DNA from: Onishia niordana
Lineage (GTDB): Bacteria > Pseudomonadota > Gammaproteobacteria > Pseudomonadales > Halomonadaceae
Direction: 5' to 3'
Assembly: GCF_004798965.1 (NCBI RefSeq)
Contig: NZ_SDSD01000006.1
Span: 62,001 to 126,000, forward strand
DNA: 64,000 nucleotides
How positions within the stretch are numbered: the first letter of the stretch is position 1; each line of letters begins with the position of its first letter. The translations under genes were made by a program, and so were the position numbers. The notes under the pieces were generated by a model. The model was not told the DNA's origin. It made no database searches and worked only from the letters and a program-made list of their open reading frames with translations. This document shows positions 57,494-64,000 of the stretch, piece after piece.

Positions 57494-58798
57494 ATGACGC
57501 TTTTGGCCCTTGGCATCAATCATAAGACGGCTGCGGTCGAGGTGCGCGAGCAAGTCGCCTTTACCCCGTTGCAGCTGGAAGCGGCGCTGACCGAGCTACG
57601 TGCTCTGCCCGAGGTGGAAGAAGCGGCGCTACTCTCGACCTGCAACCGCACCGAGCTCTATTGCGTGATGGAACGCGATGGAGAAGCGGCGATTCTTGAC
57701 TGGTTGAGTCGCTTTCATACCCTTAGCGTCGAACAGTTATCGGCGGCGGCCTACCATTATCTGGACGGCGATGCGGCACGTCACCTGATGCGCGTCGCTG
57801 TCGGGCTCGATTCCATGGTGCTCGGTGAGCCGCAGATCCTTGGCCAACTCAAGGACGCCTACCAGGCGGCGCGCAGCCACAAAGGCTTGGGCGGTGAGCT
57901 TGAGCGGCTATTCCAGCATACCTTTGCAATTGCCAAGCAGGTCCGCACCGAGACCGGCATCGGCGAGAATCCGGTGTCGGTGGCCTATGCCGCGGTGAGC
58001 ATGGCCAGTCGTATCTTCGATAACTTTCGGCGTTCCACGGCACTGCTGATCGGCGCCGGAGAAACGATCGAACTCGTCGCCCGTCATCTGCAGGAGGCCG
58101 GCATCCGAAAGCTGATCGTCGCCAATCGCACCCGTGAACGGGCCGCACAGTTGGCCGACCGCATCGGCGGTGAAGCGATCTCTCTCAACGAGATCCCCGA
58201 TGCGCTGGCACGCGCCGATATCGTGATTTCCTCGACGGCGGCACCCTTGCCGATTCTCGGCAAGGGCATGGTCGAGCGGGCGATCAAGCTACGCCGTCAC
58301 CGACCTGTTTTCATGGTCGACATCGCCGTGCCCCGGGACATCGAGCCGCAGGTCGGCGAACTGGATGATGTCTTTCTTTATACCGTCGATGATCTGCACG
58401 AAGTCATTGAAGAAAACCGCCGACATCGCAAGGTGGCCGCCGACAAGGCCGAGGTGCTGATCGAACACGGCGTCACGAGCTGGCAGCACGAGCGCCGGGT
58501 GCGCGGCGCCGGCGACCTCATTCGCCGCTACCGACACCAGGGCGAGCAGATGCGCGCCGAGTCCGAAGAGCAGGCACTTGCACAGCTGGCCCGTGGTGAA
58601 GACCCGGAGAAGGTGGTCGCCCGTCTCGCTCGTCAGCTGACCAACAAGCTCATGCATGCCCCGACCCTTGGTCTGCGCGAAGCCTCCGGGGCCGAGCGTC
58701 AGGACCTGATCGAGGCTGCCGAAGCCTTGCTCTTCGATTCTGACAGCGACCCCGAGGCCCCCCAGATGACCGGCATCAGACAACAGGACCCTTCATGA
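57494..58798 (+). CDS. hemA: Glutamyl-tRNA reductase
   Basis: HemA (434 residues) reduces glutamyl-tRNA to glutamate-1-semialdehyde, the first step of tetrapyrrole synthesis. The catalytic Cys lies in [10 protein letters not shown], the NADPH fold in [15 protein letters not shown], and [22 protein letters not shown] is conserved. The start [13 protein letters not shown] matches the family; an upstream TTG (57473) is less likely. It overlaps prfA by 4 nt. Confidence 0.97.
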   Translation: MTLLALGINHKTAAVEVREQVAFTPLQLEAALTELRALPEVEEAALLSTCNRTELYCVMERDGEAAILDWLSRFHTLSVEQLSAAAYHYLDGDAARHLMRVAVGLDSMVLGEPQILGQLKDAYQAARSHKGLGGELERLFQHTFAIAKQVRTETGIGENPVSVAYAAVSMASRIFDNFRRSTALLIGAGETIELVARHLQEAGIRKLIVANRTRERAAQLADRIGGEAISLNEIPDALARADIVISSTAAPLPILGKGMVERAIKLRRHRPVFMVDIAVPRDIEPQVGELDDVFLYTVDDLHEVIEENRRHRKVAADKAEVLIEHGVTSWQHERRVRGAGDLIRRYRHQGEQMRAESEEQALAQLARGEDPEKVVARLARQLTNKLMHAPTLGLREASGAERQDLIEAAEALLFDSDSDPEAPQMTGIRQQDPS

Positions 58799-59883
58799 AA
58801 GCTACACTGCGTCAGCGCCTAGATACCTTTGCCGAGCGTTTCGAGGAGCTCTCGGCTCTGCTGGCTGAGCCCGATGTCATCGCCGATCAGCCCCGCTTTC
58901 GCGACTATTCTCGGGAGTATGCCGAGCTCGAAGAACTGGTCGCGACCTGGCAGGCGTTTTGCGATACCGAGAACAACATCGAGGCTGCCCAGGCGCTGCT
59001 CGAAGACAGCGACGCCGAGATGCGCGAGCTGGCAGAGCTTGAACAGGCTGAAGGGCAGGAGCGGCTGGCTGCGCTCGAGGAGGCGCTCAAGCGCCTGCTG
59101 GTGCCGAAGGATCCGGACGATGGCCGTAGCGTGTATCTCGAGGTGCGTGCCGGTACGGGCGGCGATGAGGCGGCACTGTTCGCCGGGGATCTGTTTCGCA
59201 TGTATTCGCGCTACGCCGAGAAGCACGGCTGGAAGGTCGAAGTGGTCAGCGCCAGTCATGGCGAGCAGGGCGGTTACAAGGAACTGATTTCGCGGATCAA
59301 GGGCGAGGGTGTCTATGCCCGGCTCAAGTTCGAGTCCGGCGCCCATCGGGTGCAGCGGGTTCCCGCTACCGAGTCTCAGGGCCGCATCCATACCTCGGCC
59401 TGCACCGTGGCGGTGATGCCTGAGGCCGATCAGGTCGGTGATATCGATATCAATAGCAATGACCTGCGCATCGATACCTTTCGCTCCAGCGGGGCCGGTG
59501 GCCAGCACGTCAACACCACCGATTCCGCGATTCGTATTACTCACCTGCCCAGTGGCGTGGTGGTCGAGTGCCAGGAAGAGCGCAGCCAGCACAAGAACCG
59601 TGCCAAGGCCATGTCGCTGTTGGCCGCGCGCCTCAAGCAGAGCGCTCTGGAGAGCCAGCGCCAGCAGCAGGCCGACGAGCGTCGCTCGCTGGTCGGTTCC
59701 GGCGATCGAAGCGAGCGCATCCGTACCTATAATTTCCCGCAAGGGCGGGTCACCGATCACCGCATCAACCTGACGCTCTACAAGCTCAACGAGGTCATGA
59801 CCGGGGAGCTTGGCGAGATCATCGAGCCGCTGCTCCACGAGTATCAGGCCGAGCAGCTTGCGGCCCTGCAGCAGGAAGCCTGA
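58795..59883 (+). CDS. prfA: Peptide chain release factor 1
   Basis: RF1 (362 residues) reads UAA and UAG. The anticodon-mimic PAT is in [14 protein letters not shown] and the GGQ in [18 protein letters not shown]. Translationally coupled to hemA and followed by its modifying enzyme PrmC. Confidence 0.98.
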   Translation: MKATLRQRLDTFAERFEELSALLAEPDVIADQPRFRDYSREYAELEELVATWQAFCDTENNIEAAQALLEDSDAEMRELAELEQAEGQERLAALEEALKRLLVPKDPDDGRSVYLEVRAGTGGDEAALFAGDLFRMYSRYAEKHGWKVEVVSASHGEQGGYKELISRIKGEGVYARLKFESGAHRVQRVPATESQGRIHTSACTVAVMPEADQVGDIDINSNDLRIDTFRSSGAGGQHVNTTDSAIRITHLPSGVVVECQEERSQHKNRAKAMSLLAARLKQSALESQRQQQADERRSLVGSGDRSERIRTYNFPQGRVTDHRINLTLYKLNEVMTGELGEIIEPLLHEYQAEQLAALQQEA

Positions 59884-59902
59884 TGCGTAAGGAAATCACC
59901 TG

Positions 59903-60742
59903 ATGCGTCTCGATGTGCTGCTGGCTCGCGCCGCCAAGCGGTTGCAGGCGTCGGGGTCGCCAAGCCCCAGGCTTGATGCCGAGGTGCTGCTGTGCCATGT
60001 GCTCGAAGTCGATCGCACCTGGCTCTATACCTGGGGCGATCGCGAGGCCGACTCTTTATCGCGTGCGCGCTTCGACGCGCTCATTGCCGCCAGAGGGCAG
60101 GGCGCTCCGGTGGCTTATCTGACCGGAGAGCGCGAGTTCTGGGGGCTCTCGCTCAGGACCCACGATGCCACGCTTATCCCGCGTCCTGACACCGAGAGCC
60201 TGGTCGAAGCGGCGCTCGCGCGAGGCGACGCCGAAGAAGGGGCGTTTCTTGACCTGGGTGCCGGCACCGGCGCCATTGCGCTTGCGTTTGCCAGCGAGCG
60301 CCCCGGTTGGCAGGTGACGGGTGTCGATCTGTCACCGCAGGCGGTGGCGCTGGCCCGGGACAATGCCTCGCGGCTGGGGCTTTCTCGGGTTCGCTTCCTC
60401 GAGAGTGACTGGTTTGCCTCGCTTGAGGGCGAGCGCTTTGCGCTGGTTGTCGCGAACCCGCCCTACCTTGCCGATGACGATCCTCACCTCGCACAGGGCG
60501 ACGTGCGCTTCGAGCCGCGTTCGGCGCTGGTGGCAGGCGACGATGGACTGGCCGATCTTTACGCACTGGTTCACGAGGCGCGCCGCCATTTATTGGCGGG
60601 TGGCTGGCTGTTGCTCGAGCATGGCCTCGAGCAGGGGGCGGCGGTGCGTCAGGCGTTCGAGCAGGCGGGTTATGATCAGGTAGCGACGCTTCAGGATTTG
60701 GGTGCGCGGGATAGGGTCAGTCTCGGTCGCTGGAAAGCCTGA
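59903..60742 (+). CDS. prmC: Release factor glutamine methyltransferase PrmC
   Basis: PrmC (279 residues) methylates the GGQ glutamine of release factors. The SAM site FLDLGAGTGAIALAFA and the catalytic NPPY in VVANPPYLADDD are intact, with the N-terminal helical domain (SPRLDAEVLLCHVL). AAGGAA precedes the ATG by eight bases. Confidence 0.97.
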   Translation: MRLDVLLARAAKRLQASGSPSPRLDAEVLLCHVLEVDRTWLYTWGDREADSLSRARFDALIAARGQGAPVAYLTGEREFWGLSLRTHDATLIPRPDTESLVEAALARGDAEEGAFLDLGAGTGAIALAFASERPGWQVTGVDLSPQAVALARDNASRLGLSRVRFLESDWFASLEGERFALVVANPPYLADDDPHLAQGDVRFEPRSALVAGDDGLADLYALVHEARRHLLAGGWLLLEHGLEQGAAVRQAFEQAGYDQVATLQDLGARDRVSLGRWKA

Positions 60743-60960
60743 CGTGAGCGATGGGACTCGCGCCGTCCAGAGCGTATATGGTAATTGTTAGGATGACATG
60801 GGCGAGAATGGCGAACCTCACTGATACGGTCCCATGTGACCAGACCAATCACTGAGGTTTTCGTCGTTCACCCCTTCCAATAACTATGGAAGCCATGATG
60901 CTCAGTCGATCCGGCGGTGATGCCTCTGCCGTTCGACCGCGTATTGAGCTTGGACTCTGG

Positions 60961-61467
60961 ATGACCATGAAAGCCAAGAACCGCTCGCTTGACCGTATCG
61001 ATCTCAATATCCTGCGTGCCCTCCAGGATAATGCCCGTATTTCCTACGTTGACCTGGCCGCTCAGGTCGGGCTTTCCACCACCCCTTGTCTGGAGCGGGT
61101 CAAACGCCTGGAGCGCTCGGGCATTATTCGTGGCTACAAGGCGATACTCGACCCCAAGGCACTCAAGGCCAATCTGTTGGTGTTTGTCGAGATCAGTCTC
61201 GAGACCCAGTCCCCCGCCGTGTTCGACGAGTTTCGACGCGCCGTGAGCCAGCTGCCGCAAATTCAGGAGTGTCACCTGGTCTCTGGGCAGTTCGACTATA
61301 TCCTCAAGTGCCGGATTCCCGAGATGTCGGCGTACCGTCAGCTTCTTGGTGAGGTGGTGTTGACCCTGCCCGGGGTCAAGGAGTCGAAGAGCTATGTGGT
61401 CATGGAAGAGGTCAAGGAAGAATTTACCCTGCATGTGCCAGACGTCGAGCAGCTCGAAGAGCACTAA
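60961..61467 (+). CDS. lrp: Leucine-responsive regulatory protein Lrp
   Basis: The product (168 residues from the ATG at 60961) closely resembles E. coli Lrp: LDRIDLNILRALQDNARISY, VGLSTTPCLERVKRLERSGII in the DNA-binding part, and IQECHLVSGQFDYILKCRIP and SYVVMEEVKEEF in the effector domain. It is a global feast/famine regulator. ATGs at 60967 and 60886 are alternatives; none has a strong ribosome site. Confidence 0.93.
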   Translation: MTMKAKNRSLDRIDLNILRALQDNARISYVDLAAQVGLSTTPCLERVKRLERSGIIRGYKAILDPKALKANLLVFVEISLETQSPAVFDEFRRAVSQLPQIQECHLVSGQFDYILKCRIPEMSAYRQLLGEVVLTLPGVKESKSYVVMEEVKEEFTLHVPDVEQLEEH

Positions 61468-61640
61468 CAAGGGTGCTGATGAGAGCAACGCCAAGCGCGC
61501 AGCGAGCCATGAACCAGAAGCTGCCTGATGGACGGGAAGCGAGCACCCGGGAAAGATCGCCCCAGTCGCGATAAGCCCGGACACGATAAGCCCCGACATC
61601 GATCAGTCCGACAATCGAGAGCCAAGAGAGATACGTGACG

Positions 61641-62393
61641 ATGAACGACCAGGCGCTGTTGCGCTATAGCCGCCAGATCATGCTCGAGTCGATCGAGATC
61701 GAAGGCCAGGAGCGCCTTCTTGCGAGTCATGCGCTGGTGATTGGCGCTGGCGGGCTTGGTTCGCCCGTCGCGCTCTACCTGGCGGCGGCAGGCGTCGGCC
61801 GGTTGACGCTCGTCGACGACGACACGGTCGAGCTTTCCAACCTTCAGCGCCAGATCGCTCACGGCGAGGCGGATATCGGTCGTGACAAGGCGGAGTCGGC
61901 TCGAGAGGCCGCCTTGGCGCTCAATCCTCACTGTCAGGTTACAAGCCTAAGTGAGCGCCTGGACGGCGTATCTCTTGAGCGCGCCGTTCAGGCGGCAGAC
62001 GTGGTGCTCGACTGTACCGACCGCTTCGCCTCGCGCTATGCCATCAATGCGGCCTGCCAGTCGGCGGGACGGCCGCTGGTCTCCGGGGCGGCTATCCGCT
62101 TTGGCGGTCAGCTCGCTGTTTTCGATCCTCGAGACGCCAAGAGCCCCTGTTATGCCTGTCTCTATCCTCCCGGTGACCCCGGAGAAGATGAGCAGTTGAG
62201 CTGCGCCGAAAACGGGGTGGTGGCACCACTGGTTGGGCTGATTGGCTGCTTTCAGGCGTTGGAAGCGGTCAAGATGCTCAGCGGCGCCGGCAGTACGCAT
62301 CAAGGGCTTTCCACCTTCGACGGGCTTTCCGGTGAGTGGCGACGCTTTAGCGTGCCTCGTGACCCGGCATGTCCTGTGTGCGGGTCGCGTTGA
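61641..62393 (+). CDS. moeB: MoeB/ThiF-family adenylyltransferase
   Basis: This 250-residue E1-like enzyme adenylates the C-terminus of a sulfur-carrier protein (MoaD or ThiS). The nucleotide site GAGGLGSPVALYLAAAGVG, LVDDDTVELSNLQRQ, DCTDRF, and the zinc cysteines CYAC and CPVC are present, as is the catalytic Cys region EQLSCAENGVVAPLVG. MoeB and ThiF cannot be told apart reliably here. A GTG at 61635 is another start. Confidence 0.85.
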   Translation: MNDQALLRYSRQIMLESIEIEGQERLLASHALVIGAGGLGSPVALYLAAAGVGRLTLVDDDTVELSNLQRQIAHGEADIGRDKAESAREAALALNPHCQVTSLSERLDGVSLERAVQAADVVLDCTDRFASRYAINAACQSAGRPLVSGAAIRFGGQLAVFDPRDAKSPCYACLYPPGDPGEDEQLSCAENGVVAPLVGLIGCFQALEAVKMLSGAGSTHQGLSTFDGLSGEWRRFSVPRDPACPVCGSR

Positions 62394-62681
62394 TCGCTCC
62401 GGGCGTCGGCGGTTGGCGACAGCTCGATGCCAAGTGTGGAAAGACCGCACAGCTAGCCTAACGGGCGTATATAGGCCACGCTCCCTGGGGTATACTCGCC
62501 TCGTCTCCGACTTGCCCGCGGCAGGACGCCGCCCGAGTCCCTCGCTTCATCCTTCCTGTTACCTCGCCTGGCGCTGGCGCGTGCCCAGGGGTGTGCGTCC
62601 GGTTCCCGGATTCCCCCGAGCCGGCCCTATGTTGTCGACGCCCCTGTCGTCGACCCCGATGTCGTGTGTGAGGAGCGAGTC
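62394..62681. other. Leader region of the glycine-zipper gene
   Basis: The 288-bp gap is GC rich. TATACT at about 62491-62496 could be a -10 box for the gene at 62682, though no good -35 is seen. No RNA gene was recognised. Confidence 0.35.
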
Positions 62682-63257
62682 ATGAACAAGTCCATTGTGA
62701 TCGGTACCACCCTGTCAGTCTTCGGTCTGGGCGGCCTTGCGGTCGGTGCCTATCAGGTCAGCAGTTATTCCCAGCCGCCTGAGCCGGTCTATGCCGATAT
62801 CCTGCAGGTCGAGGCAGCGACCCGGACCATCGAGACCCCGCGAGAGGTTTGCGAGAATGTCGTGGTCAACCAGCAGGCGCCAAGCCGGGATCCGAACCGC
62901 ATCATCGGCACTGCCGCGGGCGCTATCGTCGGTGGCTTGCTCGGCAATCAGGTCGGTGGCGGTAGCGGCAAGAAAATCGCCACCGTGGCAGGCGCCGTGG
63001 GCGGTGGCCTGGCGGGGCGCGAGGTGCAGGGTCGTATCGAGTCCGGCCAGACCACCACGTCCACCCGGCGTGAATGTCACACCGTGACCGATACCCGCCA
63101 GGAACAGCTGGGCTATGACGTCGAGTATCGGGTTGATGGTCAGGTTTACAGCGCTCGGCTTGATGAGGCGCCTCAGGGCAACCGGGTGCTGATGCAGAAC
63201 GGCCAGCCCCAGTGGCACGCCGGCCAGTCGACGCCCCAGACCGAGCCCCAAGGCTAA
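62682..63257 (+). CDS. Glycine-zipper 2TM domain protein
   Basis: From the ATG at 62682 (GAGGAG upstream) the product has 191 residues. A hydrophobic N-terminal segment (IGTTLSVFGLGGLAVGAY) suggests a signal anchor. The centre IIGTAAGAIVGGLLGNQVGG then KIATVAGAVGGGLAGREVQG is the glycine-zipper repeat of the 17-kDa surface antigen family. The C-terminal part contains CHTVTDTRQEQLGYDVEYRVDG. It is probably an envelope protein; function is unknown. Confidence 0.85.
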   Translation: MNKSIVIGTTLSVFGLGGLAVGAYQVSSYSQPPEPVYADILQVEAATRTIETPREVCENVVVNQQAPSRDPNRIIGTAAGAIVGGLLGNQVGGGSGKKIATVAGAVGGGLAGREVQGRIESGQTTTSTRRECHTVTDTRQEQLGYDVEYRVDGQVYSARLDEAPQGNRVLMQNGQPQWHAGQSTPQTEPQG

Positions 63258-63488
63258 GCTGTCTGAGTAGCATGTCACCACCGCGCTATCGCTGCCTGGT
63301 AGCGAGGTTTTGTTAGTAGCCCGTCTTCACGGGACTGCACTCCTGCGTGCAACCGAATCCCCGTTTCTCCAGGTGGGGGGCGAAGCGCTGCATGATTCAG
63401 CATCTTAACAATGCCGTGTATAGCTTTTGTCTAGTATTCGTATAGGGCGTCGCGTAGTCTGAGATCACTTACCCAAGGAGAGACTCCC

Positions 63489-63662
63489 ATGTTCGGTATC
63501 TTCAAAAGCGATCCCACCAAGAAGTTACAGAAGGCCTATGAGCGCAAGCTCGAGCAGGCGATGGAGGCCGCCCGCAATGGTGATATGCATGCCAATGCCA
63601 CCTTGACCACTGAAGCCGAGGCATTGCGCGAAGAAATCGAGTCACATAAGCATGCCGGATAG
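63489..63662 (+). CDS. Small DUF6435-like protein
   Basis: The 57-residue frame starts with ATG behind AGGAGA and begins MFGIFKSDPTKKLQKAYERK, then EQAMEAARNGDMHANATLT and TEAEALREEIES. This is the pattern of the DUF6435 family of short helical proteins (from memory). Function is unknown. It is followed by a strong hairpin terminator. Confidence 0.85.
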   Translation: MFGIFKSDPTKKLQKAYERKLEQAMEAARNGDMHANATLTTEAEALREEIESHKHAG

Positions 63663-63716
63663 GGCCTGATGGGCAGGAGAGTGGGGTCGCCTCATCTTCC
63701 AGGCGTTAGATACGAC

Positions 63717-63744
63717 GACGCCCCCTGAAAAGGGGGCGTCTTTC
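63717..63744 (+). terminator. Terminator after the DUF6435-like gene
   Basis: GACGCCCCC (63717-63725) pairs with GGGGGCGTC (63732-63740) around TGAAAA, followed by TTTC. Confidence 0.85.
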
Positions 63745-63780
63745 GTGTCAGCACTAGGTGCGGTGCCTCTCATCGATGCC

Positions 63781-64000
63781 TCAACACAGGGCGTCGAGCT
63801 TTTCCTTGAGCAGGCCATTGACCTGCTGGGGATTCGCGGTACCGCGAGAGGCCTTCATGACCTGGCCGACGAAGTAGCCGATCATCTTGCCACGCTTGTC
63901 CGGCTCGGCGTCGCGATACTGGGCGACCTGAACCGGGCTGTCAGCGATCACCTGATCGATCATCGCCTCGATGGCGCCGGTGTCGGTGACCTGCTTGAGG
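63781..64000 (-). CDS. gatB: Aspartyl/glutamyl-tRNA amidotransferase subunit B, C-terminal end (gene runs off the window)
   Basis: The frame enters from the right edge and ends at 63781. The last 72 residues, including [41 protein letters not shown] and [12 protein letters not shown], are the GatB/Yqey C-terminal domain that binds tRNA. GatB is part of the GatCAB complex that amidates Glu-tRNA(Gln) or Asp-tRNA(Asn). Confidence 0.93.
   Translation of the reverse strand, partial: LKQVTDTGAIEAMIDQVIADSPVQVAQYRDAEPDKRGKMIGYFVGQVMKASRGTANPQQVNGLLKEKLDALC

Noticed and set aside
58819..59838. 339-codon minus-strand frame opposite prfA
   Set aside because: It is a shadow of prfA, which carries the GGQ and PAT motifs.
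1..64000. CRISPR arrays, insertion sequences, prophage genes or rRNA
   Set aside because: I saw no regularly spaced repeats of CRISPR type, no transposase-like frames with terminal inverted repeats, no phage genes and no rRNA-like sequence.

Overview
The window comes from a halotolerant gammaproteobacterium, most likely a member of the Halomonadaceae (Halomonas or a close relative). This is inferred from the high-GC base composition, the enterobacterial-type FlhDC master regulator combined with FlhE and CheZ, and the gene order ispE, tRNA-Gln, prs, rplY, pth, ychF next to lolB and hemA-prfA-prmC. I cannot confirm a genus without a database.

About 1-44.7 kb is one large flagellar and chemotaxis island. 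From left to right it holds fliK(partial)-fliJ-fliI-fliH-fliG-fliF on the minus strand, divergent fliE, a flaG-like gene, a second stator pair (MotA/PomA- and MotB/PomB-like), then a flagellin region: cysC (APS kinase), a giant TPR/GT41 glycosyltransferase fused to a sulfotransferase, and flagellin fliC. Next come a DUF2835 gene, a YcgR/PilZ-HD-GYP fusion, fliD-fliS-fliT, a second FliK-like gene, an FlhB C-terminal-domain gene, flhDC, motAB-cheA-cheW, three chemoreceptors interleaved with cheR, cheB, cheY and cheZ, then flhB-flhA-flhF, an unidentified gene, flhE and fliA. About 45-64 kb is ordinary housekeeping DNA: prc/tsp protease, apeB, an EamA transporter, tRNA-Met, ychF, pth, rplY, prs, tRNA-Gln, ispE, lolB, a TPR lipoprotein, hemA-prfA-prmC, lrp, moeB/thiF, a glycine-zipper protein, a small DUF6435-like gene and the 3' end of gatB.

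Regulation can be read in part. Seven sites match a strict sigma-28 (FliA) pattern, T(A/C)AAG-N14-(near)GCCGATAA. They lie before flaG, fliC, ycgR/HD-GYP, fliD, motA, the first chemoreceptor and cheB. Inverted repeats resembling FlhDC boxes lie before fliA and flhB. This fits the FlhDC (class I) to FliA (class II) to late gene (class III) hierarchy.

The most unusual content is: (1) a single protein joining TPR, GT41 O-GlcNAc-transferase-like, degenerate FkbM-like and sulfotransferase domains, lying beside flagellin and an orphan PAPS-making kinase, which suggests sulfated flagellin glycans; (2) an FlhF GTPase with an approximately 350-residue C-terminal extension, followed by an unidentified protein where flhG often sits; (3) a PilZ-HD-GYP fusion with an altered HD-GYP metal site under FliA control; (4) an Aer-type PAS receptor that also has a periplasmic domain; (5) five 14-bp repeats behind the flaG promoter, three of which contain a -35-like TAAAG.
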